Assembly: GCA_030834895.1 (NCBI GenBank)
Contig: JAUQXA010000068.1
Span: 1 to 64,000, forward strand
Reading direction: 5' to 3'
Source of the DNA: Anaerolineales bacterium
GTDB lineage: Bacteria > Chloroflexota > Anaerolineae > Anaerolineales > Villigracilaceae
Length of the DNA: 64,000 nt
In this document: positions 41,164 to 49,947 of the stretch, piece after piece
Layout of the letters: every line of letters starts with the position of its first letter
Position numbering within the stretch: the stretch's first letter is position 1
Program-made: the position numbers and the translations under genes
Notes under the pieces: model-generated
Seen by the model: only the letters and a program-made list of their open reading frames with translations
The model's database searches: none
What the model was told of the DNA's origin: nothing

Positions 41164-41747
41164 TTCACCTCCAAAGCAGACATTACATCCTTCACCACAT
41201 CCGCTGAATTTTCGATAGTGCGGACTCGAATCCCTTGTGGACTCAATTCCAAATCTGCAGACTGGGACAACGCCCTCAGCCCTGCCATGCTCGAACGATA
41301 TGCCACCCCTTTGCCTGATCCTGCGACGATGTTGAGAATCTTCCCTTTGCCTTTTTCTTTCATCACGCGTCCCGCCGATTGAATCATCAGGAATGCGCCC
41401 GTTAGGTTGACATCCAGCGTGCGATGCCAATCCCACTCATCCATCTCCAGCAGGTATACATGCGGCTCCACCGCCGCGTGGTTAACCAGGATGTCGATGC
41501 CGCCGAAATCCTCTTCCACACTGTTGATCAGAGCCTGCACACCGACCTTCTTGGCGACATCTTCGATGTAGGCTTTGGCTCTTCCACCGCGAGCGACGAT
41601 CTCCGCAACCGCTTCCTCCACGTTGATGGGGGAGATATCGTTTGCCGCGACAAGTGCGCCGCGCTCTGCAAATGCCAGGGCCAGCGCACGCCCCGCCCCC
41701 CTGCCCGCGCCTGTGATCAAAACCACTTTATCCTTTAGTCGATTCAT
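41160..41747 (-). CDS. SDR-family protein lacking the catalytic lysine
   Basis: A 195-residue protein with an SDR Rossmann fold: cofactor motif GAGRGAGRALA (about 13-23), Asp in AANDIS, and ILVNHAAVEPH. The Ser region reads NIVAGSGKG, but the active-site Tyr-x-x-x-Lys is Tyr-Arg-Ser-Ser-Met in GVAYRSSMAGL. Because this Lys is required for hydride transfer in SDRs, the protein may be a cofactor-binding non-enzyme. It is also shorter than usual (about 250), ending early after the last helix. It lies 12 nt after the M23 gene and overlaps dinB by 4 nt. Confidence 0.75.
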   Translation of the reverse strand: MNRLKDKVVLITGAGRGAGRALALAFAERGALVAANDISPINVEEAVAEIVARGGRAKAYIEDVAKKVGVQALINSVEEDFGGIDILVNHAAVEPHVYLLEMDEWDWHRTLDVNLTGAFLMIQSAGRVMKEKGKGKILNIVAGSGKGVAYRSSMAGLRALSQSADLELSPQGIRVRTIENSADVVKDVMSALEVK

Positions 41748-41759
41748 CCTTCACCTGAC

Positions 41760-42455
41760 TTACTCGCAAACAGGAATCGTATCGGGGTTGAGATTGGCGT
41801 TCAGCGGCAGGCCAAAATATGGCGAAGGGTCGTAGGTGTTTTCGATTTCAAGCTCATTCTTGTATCTGCCAAAGCCGTCGTCTTTCACAACCGAAATATG
41901 CAAGTGCACGCCCACAGGATTGCCGGGGTCGCCCGAATAATTTCCCTGATAACCGAGGAATGTGCCAGCTTCGACGTAGACCTCCTCGGTTCCCGTTGGG
42001 AATTCATCTGAGACGAGGGAATTACCCTGTGGGTCCGCCATGTGAGTATAGTACACCCAAATCTGCCTGCCCGGCTGGAGAGGATCATCCGGTACGTGGA
42101 TGATGACCGATGATTTCCAGTCTGACTCACGGGTGAGATAGCCGGGATACGCAGCAACTACAGGAGTTATGCCAACATCTGCCCCTCCGAAAATATCTAT
42201 TCCCGAATGCCGGTGTCCGGGACGAAATGAGTCATCCCAGATGAAACCGGCCAAACCGTCGGTGGGAAAAATGAATGGGGCGTCGCCACACCTTGTCCCG
42301 GCAGTCATCATCAACTCCGGCCGGGAGGATGGATCCTTGAACCAGTCAATGACCTGGGCGGTGCGGGCGGAGGTCCCTCCAAAATTGAAATACAGATAGA
42401 CTCCCGCTATGACAAGGGCGACGATGGGAGCCAGAAAAATGAATTTTTTAGACAT
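41760..42455 (-). CDS. M23-type peptidoglycan endopeptidase (LytM-like)
   Basis: A 231-residue protein with an N-terminal signal anchor (about 5-24). The zinc-site residues of M23 metallopeptidases are visible: His and Asp in HRHSGIDIFGG and HxH in VGVHLHISV. It would cut peptide crosslinks in the wall. The ATG at 42455 is chosen because TATAAT lies 6 nt upstream; a GTG/ATG further out would sit before that promoter. First gene of a unit with the SDR and DinB genes. Confidence 0.82.
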   Translation of the reverse strand: MSKKFIFLAPIVALVIAGVYLYFNFGGTSARTAQVIDWFKDPSSRPELMMTAGTRCGDAPFIFPTDGLAGFIWDDSFRPGHRHSGIDIFGGADVGITPVVAAYPGYLTRESDWKSSVIIHVPDDPLQPGRQIWVYYTHMADPQGNSLVSDEFPTGTEEVYVEAGTFLGYQGNYSGDPGNPVGVHLHISVVKDDGFGRYKNELEIENTYDPSPYFGLPLNANLNPDTIPVCE

Positions 42456-42461
42456 TGCAAA

Positions 42462-42467
42462 ATTATA
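42462..42467 (-). promoter_or_regulatory. Consensus -10 of a leaderless promoter (M23 gene)
   Basis: Minus strand TATAAT, then TTTGCA, then ATG; no Shine-Dalgarno sequence. Confidence 0.6.
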
Positions 42468-42623
42468 CTCATTTTGCAAATTACTCAACCCCTTGAAATT
42501 GCAGTTAAAACAGTGTAGTATTGGTCATATAGTATTCAGGGATTGGTCGTACTAATACTTCAGTATTGTTTCAACTTTAGAGTTATCGCAATTTTGCTTG
42601 AGAGGTATGGGATTAAATCGCCT

Positions 42624-42706
42624 CGAAACGGCAAACCCACCGTGAGATGGGGACGCAAAGTCATGGATCTACAATTGCAGCAAATGTAGACCGCCAGACT
42701 GCCGAA
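42624..42706 (+). ncRNA. c-di-GMP-I (GEMM) riboswitch upstream of a secreted protease
   Basis: The core reads CGGCAAACC, a P2 stem with GTGA tetraloop (GNRA), GGGGACGCAAAGTC, P3 with a variable loop, then ACCGCCAGACTGCCG. GGCA at the start pairs with TGCC at the end (P1). G precedes CAAACC. It lies in the 375-bp gap between divergent genes, 125 nt before the protease start. Confidence 0.92.
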
Positions 42707-42736
42707 GGTATTTTTGCCTTGGCAGTTTTGCTTTTT
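42699..42736 (+). terminator. Riboswitch expression-platform terminator
   Basis: CTGCCGAAGG pairs with CCTTGGCAG, followed by TTTTGCTTTTT. The CTGCC arm is also the 3' strand of aptamer stem P1, so aptamer folding and the terminator exclude each other. Ligand binding should therefore allow read-through (an ON switch). Confidence 0.85.
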
Positions 42737-42830
42737 AAATTGGGAAAGGAGGAGAGCGTAAAGATTCGGCGTTGAAATGAACATCATTGTCCGCAAGTAA
42801 CACAATTCGTTTTTTAGGAGAATGAAAAAC

Positions 42831-44912
42831 ATGAACAAAAGATTATTTTCAATAATGGGCATCCTCGCCATGTTGGTGGCGCTGATTCCCGCCGGGGTGT
42901 CGGCCGCCACTGGTTTGCCCGACTACAAACCTGTGGATGTTGGTCCTGAGTTGCGCGCCTGGGAAATCACGTTGGATCGAATTGCCCCCTCCTCTGATGA
43001 GGAGGAAGCGGTTGTTGCTGCCGCTGCGGCCCCAGAAGACTATCCTTGTTACGTGGAGACCAGGAGATGGTTGTCACTCGATGACTACATGGGCTCTTAC
43101 TTCTATACAAACTACTATTTGATCGCCGAGACTGAAACGGCTGAACTATGGGTCCAGGCAGACTTGAGTTACCCAACGGGCGATCCACGAGTTACGCCAA
43201 CCGTGACCTGCGAACAAGCCGCATACTTGTTGAGCGAGTTTGATGACAATATGTATCCCACTGAGACTTCATTCTTTGGGACGCCAGACGTGCATGATGG
43301 CTCCAACGCTGTGCTTGGGGCGGCAGGCACTTATTATAATGAGGCTGGTCGCCAAGTGGTCTTGGTTTCCAACGTGCGCGATGATGCATACTACGATCCC
43401 GACTATCCAAATTACATCGCCGGGTTCTACTCACCATCGTTTGAGTATTACTTCGACCGCAACATCATGTCGATTGACTCTCATGACTGGCTCAACCGCG
43501 TTGGTCCAGATGGCAGCCGCCCCTACCTATATGAGAGTGTTTTTGCGCACGAATATCAGCACCTGCTGCATGACGATTACGACGGGGACGAGATCACCTG
43601 GATGAACGAGAGCCTCTCGATGTTCTCCGAATATCTGACCGGCTATGTCGTGAACGAGGACAATTACACCACCTTCCAGGAAATGCCAGAGAATTCGCTG
43701 ACCGCCTGGGGCGACCAGGGTGGACCGGAAATCGTGGCGGACTACGGCATGGTCTTCCTCTATCAGATGTATCTCTATGAAAAGTTTGGACAGGAGTTTA
43801 TCCAGGCCGAGTTCCACAACCCGGATAACGGCATTACCAGTGTCAACTCCACACTGGCATCGAACAAGAAATGGAGGAAGAACAGTTTTGCCGAACTCTA
43901 TCATGATTTCTCCGTGGCGGTTTTAATCGACTCGTCGCAGAATAAATACAAATACGGCTTCAAGAACTTGAACGTCGGCATCGATATTGGCACGCCCGAC
44001 GCTCCCAACCTCGAAGCTTTCGATACGCCTGGCGCTCCACCGTGGGGCGCGGATTACATCTGGTTGACTGGCAGCCCGAAGAAATTCGGCAAACTGCTCT
44101 TCAACGGCGTTGACGTAAGCAAGCCGCTCACACCCTGGACGTCCGTTGACGGCATGCTCTATAGCGGCACCGGTGACGAAGTCGATAATTGGGCCATATT
44201 CGAAACTGTTGGCGGTGGCACACTGACCTTCGATGCGTATTGGGATTTAGAGGATTACTGGGACTTTGCCTTTGTTCAGGTATCCACTGACGGCGGCCTC
44301 ACTTGGGAAAGTCTGGAGGATAATGAGGGCTATTCCACCTATGAATACGATCCCAACGCCTATCCAACAGTGATCGAGAATCTGCCCGGGCTCACAAGCT
44401 GGAGTTGTAACTACGCCGATGACCCGTGCGTAATCCCCCTCAGCTACGATCTTGGTGCCTATGCCGGGCAGAATATCTTGGTTGCATTCCGCATGATCAC
44501 CGACTGGGGTACCCACTATGAAGGCTGGTATGTCGATAATGTGTATGTGGACGGCAACTTGATCTCCGACGGCACGGATGCCAGCATTTTCAAGAACATC
44601 CTGGAGTTGTTCCCGATTGACAACGACTTCACCGTGACCTTTGTCGGCAAGAAGGGCTGGGGCAAGTGGGCGCAGTATCAGGTGCATACCATGAGACTCG
44701 ACAGTGTGACGGAGCAGGGCATGATCGACCTCCGCAAGGTGATGGGATGGTCCGACAAGGCGGTCATGATCGTTACATTTGACGCTCCGGAAGAATTCGA
44801 CAGCTATGCCGATTACACCTTCGAAGTCGTCAACAAGTGGGACCACGGTAAGAAAGTGGATTACAGGCACAAGCATTCAAGCCCGCACCACTTTGCAGTT
44901 CCGAACAAGTAG
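42831..44912 (+). CDS. Secreted HExxH metalloprotease, M6/immune-inhibitor-A-like
   Basis: A 693-residue secreted protein with a signal peptide (about 1-22). The zinc motif His240-Glu-Tyr-Gln-His244 is followed by a likely third ligand Glu260 in WMNESLSMFSEY. The C-terminal half contains beta-sandwich segments with the pattern VQVSTDGGLTWESL and EGWYVDNVYVDG, typical of M6 peptidase accessory domains. It presumably cleaves surface or extracellular proteins. An upstream c-di-GMP riboswitch with terminator controls it. AGGAG is 10 nt before ATG 42831 but only 1 nt before ATG 42822, so the second is used. A terminator follows. Confidence 0.82.
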   Translation: MNKRLFSIMGILAMLVALIPAGVSAATGLPDYKPVDVGPELRAWEITLDRIAPSSDEEEAVVAAAAAPEDYPCYVETRRWLSLDDYMGSYFYTNYYLIAETETAELWVQADLSYPTGDPRVTPTVTCEQAAYLLSEFDDNMYPTETSFFGTPDVHDGSNAVLGAAGTYYNEAGRQVVLVSNVRDDAYYDPDYPNYIAGFYSPSFEYYFDRNIMSIDSHDWLNRVGPDGSRPYLYESVFAHEYQHLLHDDYDGDEITWMNESLSMFSEYLTGYVVNEDNYTTFQEMPENSLTAWGDQGGPEIVADYGMVFLYQMYLYEKFGQEFIQAEFHNPDNGITSVNSTLASNKKWRKNSFAELYHDFSVAVLIDSSQNKYKYGFKNLNVGIDIGTPDAPNLEAFDTPGAPPWGADYIWLTGSPKKFGKLLFNGVDVSKPLTPWTSVDGMLYSGTGDEVDNWAIFETVGGGTLTFDAYWDLEDYWDFAFVQVSTDGGLTWESLEDNEGYSTYEYDPNAYPTVIENLPGLTSWSCNYADDPCVIPLSYDLGAYAGQNILVAFRMITDWGTHYEGWYVDNVYVDGNLISDGTDASIFKNILELFPIDNDFTVTFVGKKGWGKWAQYQVHTMRLDSVTEQGMIDLRKVMGWSDKAVMIVTFDAPEEFDSYADYTFEVVNKWDHGKKVDYRHKHSSPHHFAVPNK

Positions 44913-44934
44913 ATTGTCTCGTATTGACTGAAAT

Positions 44935-44958
44935 GAGCCTGCCCGAAAGGGCAGGCTC
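44935..44958. terminator. Bidirectional hairpin between convergent genes
   Basis: GAGCCTGCCC, GAAA loop, GGGCAGGCTC, followed by TCTCAATT. It lies between the protease and the minus-strand lipoprotein. Confidence 0.75.
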
Positions 44959-44964
44959 TCTCAA

Positions 44965-45522
44965 TTAATTGACTGGGACCCAGGGTTGACCATCGTCAAT
45001 CTCGCCCGGATCAACAGGAATCAAAGGCAGTGAATCTGAATCCGGATTCCCGATACACAGGATGATTTGACCGTCCCGGTCGGTGTGATAGGGATATTGC
45101 TTGCCCTCCACCTCCAGTAAAACCCAATATCCCGGTGTAATCACCTGGGCATATACCATATCCGGTTGGGGACAGCCCAGCGAGGTGTCCGGCCAGTCGA
45201 CCGCTCTTGCTTCCCTGACACGGATTTCATCCGCATTCACCTTGAATTGCTTCACCAGGTCGGCTTTGACCTTTTCGACGATCTCCCGCGGCGCAGGCTG
45301 TGAACCTTCATCATCCGGCAACTGGGCATCAAGTTGGGTGGAAGCGGAGGATGTGGCGGCAGGTTCTTCAGTCGGAGCCGATTGAGAATCAGCAACGGGA
45401 GTCGAAAGGGTCTCTTGAGGTGGCAGCGCCGGGCTTTCGTTTTGTCCGTTTGTCTGTGCTCCTCCACATGCCGTCAACACGAGGACCGACAGGATGATGA
45501 ACAAAATCCAGTAATTTTTCAT
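44965..45522 (-). CDS. Lipoprotein of unknown function
   Basis: A 185-residue lipoprotein (LTAC, Cys19) with a Pro/Thr/Ser-rich spacer (about 25-75). The C-terminal domain of about 100 residues contains VREARAVDWPDTSLGCPQPDM and GYWVLLEVEGKQYPYHTDRDG, a pattern seen in other Chloroflexota lipoproteins without known function. AAGGAG lies 9 nt before the ATG. It is convergent with the riboswitch-controlled protease. Confidence 0.7.
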   Translation of the reverse strand: MKNYWILFIILSVLVLTACGGAQTNGQNESPALPPQETLSTPVADSQSAPTEEPAATSSASTQLDAQLPDDEGSQPAPREIVEKVKADLVKQFKVNADEIRVREARAVDWPDTSLGCPQPDMVYAQVITPGYWVLLEVEGKQYPYHTDRDGQIILCIGNPDSDSLPLIPVDPGEIDDGQPWVPVN

Positions 45523-45697
45523 GACAAAATCTCCTTTTTCGGGATGGATTCTAATTGCGGCACAGTTTTATTTCCAGACGAAAGAGCTGGCAAAAAGTTC
45601 CCCAAATTCTTATAAAGAATCTATCCCCTGTTATTCATTTTCTTACACTCCCGGTTTAATATTGCGGCATCGACAAACAACCAAAGGAGATCAAAAA

Positions 45698-46090
45698 ATG
45701 ACACTCTATATCCAGCCTTATCCGTATCGCCGCATGATCCGCCGCTGGGCGGAACAGCCCCAACAGCCCGAATACCGCTCCCTGGGCGTCAACGTCCGCG
45801 AGCAGGATGATGCCTATGTGCTTTCCGCGCTTGTCCCCGGTTTGAAAGCCGAGGATTTGAACATTCAGGTTCTCGAGAATGCGGTTAGCATCGAAGGCGA
45901 ATATCGCGCCGAGGAAGCCGACTATTTGCTGAACGAACTTCCCAGTGGAAACTTCCGCCGCGTCCTGCGCATGCCGGCCGAGATCCAGGCGGACAAGGTC
46001 GAGGCGAAGATCACTGACGGCGTCTTGACCCTGACCCTCCCCAAGGCTGAATCAGCCAAACCGAAGAAGATCAACATCTCGGCCAATTAA
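45698..46090 (+). CDS. Hsp20/alpha-crystallin small heat-shock protein
   Basis: A 130-residue ATP-independent chaperone. The alpha-crystallin domain spans about 30-125: NVREQDDAYVLSALVPGLKAEDLNIQV, EGEYRAEEADYLLNELPSGNFRRVLRMPAEIQADKVEAKITDGVLTLTLPK (in blocks), where GVLTLTLPK is the family signature. It binds unfolding proteins. The start is decided by AAAGGAG 7 nt before ATG 45698. A strong terminator follows. Confidence 0.92.
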   Translation: MTLYIQPYPYRRMIRRWAEQPQQPEYRSLGVNVREQDDAYVLSALVPGLKAEDLNIQVLENAVSIEGEYRAEEADYLLNELPSGNFRRVLRMPAEIQADKVEAKITDGVLTLTLPKAESAKPKKINISAN

Positions 46091-46107
46091 GTCCTTCCTC
46101 TCTCTCC

Positions 46108-46146
46108 CAAGAGACGCACAGTATCCGGGTGCGTCTCTTGCTTTTT
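46108..46146 (+). terminator. Terminator of the hsp20 gene
   Basis: CAAGAGACGCAC pairs with GTGCGTCTCTTG, followed by CTTTTT. Confidence 0.9.
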
Positions 46147-46180
46147 AAGGGTTTTGTAATGTGGCGGCAAAATCAGGCAG

Positions 46181-46186
46181 TATAAT
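46181..46186 (+). promoter_or_regulatory. -10 element before the BMP-type lipoprotein gene
   Basis: TATAAT lies 30 nt before the GTG start; TTGGAG at 46204-46209 would be the ribosome binding site. No clear -35 was identified. Confidence 0.45.
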
Positions 46187-46216
46187 TCGTCAATTCCTTA
46201 CTTTGGAGTATGCACT

Positions 46217-47239
46217 GTGCGTGTCAAACATTTTCTCCTTGCCATTCTGATTCTCGTTCTGCTGAGCGCCTGCGGAGGTTCCGCCACAGAGACGGTGGTT
46301 GCTCCGCCCACCGCCGTGCCGACGATTACCGCGTTGCCCACCGTCACGGTGATGCCCACGCCGTCCACACCGCTGGCGATTTTGCTCATTCCCGCCGACA
46401 TGGACAAAACCCTGTCCGATCTATACCAAAAGACGGTCTATGACTTGGCGCAGGCGTCCGGCTTCCGCTTTCAGGTTCGCAATGAGTTTTTGCCCACCGA
46501 TCTTGCCGACCCGACCTTGAAGGTGGTCATTGTCCTGCCGCCCGACCCCGGCATTGCATCCATTGCGCCTACCGCGCCCAACGTGCAATTCCTGGCGGTG
46601 AACATCCCCAACCTGACGCCGGGCGGAAACCTGAGTGTACTTGCCGGCGAAGCACAGGGGGAACTTCCCGCTTTTATGGCGGGTTATGTCGCCGCGATGA
46701 TCAGTGACGAGTATCACATCGGTATGATGATTCCCAAGGACAACCCCGATGCCCAGCGCGCCTTCAACGCCTTCAATAATGGCATGATCTATTACTGTGG
46801 TCTGTGCCGCACGTTCTACATGTCCACAATCGGGTATCCAACCTATGTAGAAGTCCCGGCCGATGAAAAGCCCTCGCGCTACGGCGGTTATGCCAATGTG
46901 CTGATCAATGACCGGAAAGTCTATTCGATATATGTCTATCCCACCCTGGCTGATGCTGATTTCCTCTCTTATATTGGTACACAAGGCGTTTTCCTGATCG
47001 GGACATCCATGCCGAACCCGCGACCCGGCGGCTGGGTGATGACCATCCGGCCTGACACAATCAAGGCGATACAACTTGCCTGGCCGAACCTGATTGCCGG
47101 GCAGGGCGGGGTCAACGTGCAATCCCCGCTCGGCATCGCGGATGTGGACTCGAGCATCCTCACGCCCGGCAAGCTCCGCCTCGCGCAGGAAACGCTCGAA
47201 GCCCTGCTTGCAGGACGCATCCTGCCGACCAGCCCGTAA
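46217..47239 (+). CDS. BMP/PnrA-like substrate-binding lipoprotein
   Basis: A 340-residue lipoprotein (LLSAC, Cys19) with a Pro/Thr spacer. The body resembles the basic-membrane-protein (PnrA/Med) family of periplasmic-binding-like folds: IAPTAPNVQFLAVNIP, the loop GELPAFMAGYVAAMISDEYHIGMMIP and FNNGMIYYCGLCR. BMP proteins bind nucleosides in several bacteria. No transporter genes are adjacent. A GTG start with TTGGAG 8 nt upstream gives a proper signal peptide. Confidence 0.75.
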   Translation: MRVKHFLLAILILVLLSACGGSATETVVAPPTAVPTITALPTVTVMPTPSTPLAILLIPADMDKTLSDLYQKTVYDLAQASGFRFQVRNEFLPTDLADPTLKVVIVLPPDPGIASIAPTAPNVQFLAVNIPNLTPGGNLSVLAGEAQGELPAFMAGYVAAMISDEYHIGMMIPKDNPDAQRAFNAFNNGMIYYCGLCRTFYMSTIGYPTYVEVPADEKPSRYGGYANVLINDRKVYSIYVYPTLADADFLSYIGTQGVFLIGTSMPNPRPGGWVMTIRPDTIKAIQLAWPNLIAGQGGVNVQSPLGIADVDSSILTPGKLRLAQETLEALLAGRILPTSP

Positions 47240-47262
47240 TACAAAATGTCTGATGCAAAGAC

Positions 47263-47290
47263 ACGCTCCACTGTGGGCGTGTTTTTTGTT
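47263..47290 (+). terminator. Terminator after the BMP-type lipoprotein gene
   Basis: ACACGC-CCAC pairs with GTGG-GCGTGT, followed by TTTTTG. Confidence 0.85.
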
Positions 47291-47473
47291 GCTGAAAAGC
47301 CTTCAACTACCACTACTCTGCCTTTGATCAGTGTCCGCTCAGGGCGATGGCAACTTTTTTCCCAACCTCACGTAAACACAGTGGGTTCGGACAGCCGCCC
47401 GATGAATCCGTTACAAAACTGATAGGTTTGGCGCGAAAATAAATTCGATTTTTCCTGTATGATTATGTAAACC

Positions 47474-49426
47474 ATGTCCACAAGTCCCATTACGAACGAA
47501 ACTTCCCTCAAAAACCGTCCCGGCCTGCGCTGGACACTGATCGGTGTATGGGTCGTTGTGGTTGCGTTCACGGCCATGGTATTGGGGACAGTCCTTTCTC
47601 CGCAATTTGCCGATTTCCAAAATACGAGCATATCGCGCGCGCTGCTTGAAATCCCCGCCCTGCTTCAATTCGTCATCGAATATGGCATCGACCTCCTGCT
47701 GATCTTCGGTTTCTCGGTGATTGGCGTGGTGTTGATCGTGCGCCGCTCCGACGACTGGTTTGCCATCTTCACTTCGCTGTTCCTGGTCACCTTCGGCGTG
47801 CGTGTGACCAACCTGGCAAACACCATCGCGGTCATGCCGGGCTATGAGAGGTCCGGTGGCTTGATTCTGGCAATGGGGGATATTGGCATCGTCCTGTTTT
47901 CGATGCTGTTCCCAAATGGAAAGTTCGTGCCGCGTTGGATGAAGTTCATTGTGCCCTTGCTGGTCATCACCATGCTCGGGATTTACATTTTCCCCAATGC
48001 GCCTTTCTTCTGGAATACCATGGGGAGGAACGGCTATCTGCTGGCGACAACCGGCTGGTATCTTGTTGGGATTTTGTCCGCGGTTTACCGCTATTTTCGC
48101 AACGCCACACTGGCTCAAAAGCAGCAGATTCGCTGGGCGTTCATCGGCACGATGGGACCCTTTGCATGGTTCCTGATCTTTCAGGTTTTGCTTGGTTCTT
48201 TTTTGACATTCGAAGACTCCATACCCCTCGCGGCGGGACTGCAACTCGTGTCCCGGCTTGCGGGCATTTTCATGTTCCTGATGCTGCCGCTCTTCATCAC
48301 CATTTCCATTGCCAGCGCCAGATTATTTGACATCGACCTGCTCATCAACCGTTCCCTCGTCTATGGGATTCTCACCGTCGGGTTGGGATTGACTTTTGCC
48401 CTGGCGCTCGGGCTGATCTCGATCGTCTTCAAGAATCTCCATCGCAGCGACCAATCCTTCATGGTGGCAACCATCTTTTCGGTCGCGGCGGGAGCGCTCT
48501 TCCAACCGGCGCGCAAGAAACTCCAACGCTTTGTGGACAGTTTCTTTTATCACATCAAGATCGATTACCAGAAGACCCCGGCCGAAATTCGCGCTGAATC
48601 CCCCACCATCATCACTGGCACAACACTTTCGTCGTATCACGATCTAAAGTTGATCGGTCGGGGCGGAATGGCGGAGGTCTACAGTGCAACCAGCCCCAAG
48701 AACAGATCAGTGGCTGTCAAAGTGCTGAAGGCTGAACTGGCGGCAGAAGAACAGTTCCGCAAGCGCTTCATGCGCGAGGCACAGGTTGTCTCCGGGTTGG
48801 AGCATCCCAACATCGTGCAGGTGCTGGACTTTGGCGACGAAAACGGCGCGTATTACATCGTGATGGAACTGCTTTCGGGTCCCGACCTCAATGCCCTGCT
48901 CAAACAGGAGAAACGATTGACGCTTTCTCAAACAGTGGGGGTTTTGAGCGGCGTAGCGGACGCGCTTGATTACGCCCATGGGCAGGGACTTGTTCACCGC
49001 GACATCAAACCATCCAACGTGATGCTGGATTCCTCCACCATCCCAGCTCGCTCCGTGCTGACAGATTTCGGTATTGCCAAGATTACCGGCGCACATACGA
49101 GAATTACCAATACCGGCATGTTGGGGACTTTCGACTACATTGCCCCCGAACAGATTCAAGCCTCCGCTGAAGTGGACGGCCGCGCCGATATGTACGCGCT
49201 GGGCGTGATGACCTATCAAATGCTGACAGGGACTCTGCCGTTCGAGCGTCCCAACACGGGCGCGCTCCTGCTGGCACACCTCAACGCTCCTCCGCCCGAT
49301 GCCCGCGAATCCCTGCACGAACTTCCCCGTTCCACTGCTCGTGCCATCCAGCAAGCAATGGCCAAGAAACCCGCGGACCGCTTCTCCACCGCCTCGCAAT
49401 TCATCTCGGCGCTCGAAGTAGTGTAA
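47474..49426 (+). CDS. Membrane Ser/Thr protein kinase with histidine-kinase-type sensor region
   Basis: A 650-residue protein. The first about 340 residues hold seven to nine membrane helices and end in ARLFDIDLLINRSLVYGILT and FQPARKKLQRFVDSFFY, a module usually found in front of histidine kinases. A PknB-like kinase follows (about 380-648): GRGGMAEVY (glycine loop), AVKVLK (Lys), HRDIKPSN (catalytic), DFGIAK and APEQ. There are no PASTA repeats. It probably senses a membrane or envelope signal and phosphorylates cytoplasmic proteins. Its targets are unknown. Confidence 0.85.
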   Translation: MSTSPITNETSLKNRPGLRWTLIGVWVVVVAFTAMVLGTVLSPQFADFQNTSISRALLEIPALLQFVIEYGIDLLLIFGFSVIGVVLIVRRSDDWFAIFTSLFLVTFGVRVTNLANTIAVMPGYERSGGLILAMGDIGIVLFSMLFPNGKFVPRWMKFIVPLLVITMLGIYIFPNAPFFWNTMGRNGYLLATTGWYLVGILSAVYRYFRNATLAQKQQIRWAFIGTMGPFAWFLIFQVLLGSFLTFEDSIPLAAGLQLVSRLAGIFMFLMLPLFITISIASARLFDIDLLINRSLVYGILTVGLGLTFALALGLISIVFKNLHRSDQSFMVATIFSVAAGALFQPARKKLQRFVDSFFYHIKIDYQKTPAEIRAESPTIITGTTLSSYHDLKLIGRGGMAEVYSATSPKNRSVAVKVLKAELAAEEQFRKRFMREAQVVSGLEHPNIVQVLDFGDENGAYYIVMELLSGPDLNALLKQEKRLTLSQTVGVLSGVADALDYAHGQGLVHRDIKPSNVMLDSSTIPARSVLTDFGIAKITGAHTRITNTGMLGTFDYIAPEQIQASAEVDGRADMYALGVMTYQMLTGTLPFERPNTGALLLAHLNAPPPDARESLHELPRSTARAIQQAMAKKPADRFSTASQFISALEVV

Positions 49427-49472
49427 TGGAAATTCTCCTTTTGAATGTTTTGTTTTATTACAATTAGGAATT

Positions 49473-49880
49473 TCAGTGAATTGCCACACTAATTGTTACA
49501 ATATTTTTAATTCTACCGATTACTACTTTTGTTGATATTTCGAAACCACCTTGTTGCAATGTTGCTTTGAAATAATCATAGCCTGTGATCGGCTCCCTCC
49601 CCACCCAATTATTCTTTTTGAGAATTGCCACGATCTCAGCATAAACCTCCTCCTTTGTGTGATTATTGATCGGTTCATATACGATGAATATTTCTGGGTA
49701 GACAGGTTTTCCGAGCGCTTTCCCTTTATCATGGGTCCATCTATCAACTTCACGTCCCGTCGTGATTTGCAGGACCGAGGCTGCGTCCTCTATGGCTTGC
49801 AGTGCAGCCGATTTGCAGCCGCTCAAGAAGAATAGGAAGATGAGCAATATCAATCCGATTGAATTGCGTGTCTTTTTCAT
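49473..49880 (-). CDS. Small lipoprotein of unknown function
   Basis: A 135-residue lipoprotein (LSGC, Cys22). The remaining 110 residues form an alpha/beta domain with EEVYAEIVAILKKNNWVGREP. It is not recognised as a known family. Base composition is somewhat AT-richer than the neighbours. The 3' end converges on the kinase gene without a visible terminator. Confidence 0.65.
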   Translation of the reverse strand: MKKTRNSIGLILLIFLFFLSGCKSAALQAIEDAASVLQITTGREVDRWTHDKGKALGKPVYPEIFIVYEPINNHTKEEVYAEIVAILKKNNWVGREPITGYDYFKATLQQGGFEISTKVVIGRIKNIVTISVAIH

Positions 49881-49900
49881 GGCTTCGCTCCCTCACTGAA

Positions 49901-49940
49901 CAGACCTCCGAGGTCTCGCATAGCGGGACTCGTAGGTCTG
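49901..49940. repeat. Small palindrome CAGACCTCCGAGG...CGTAGGTCTG
   Basis: Inverted arms CAGACCT and AGGTCTG enclose an inner GAGGTCTCGC segment. It lies between the M3 peptidase stop and the next minus-strand gene. Confidence 0.55.
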
Positions 49941-49947
49941 AACCTAT

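Noticed and set aside
45521..45697. N-terminal extension of the Hsp20 protein
   Set aside because: It runs through the promoter region; AAAGGAG before 45698 and the family length favour the short form.
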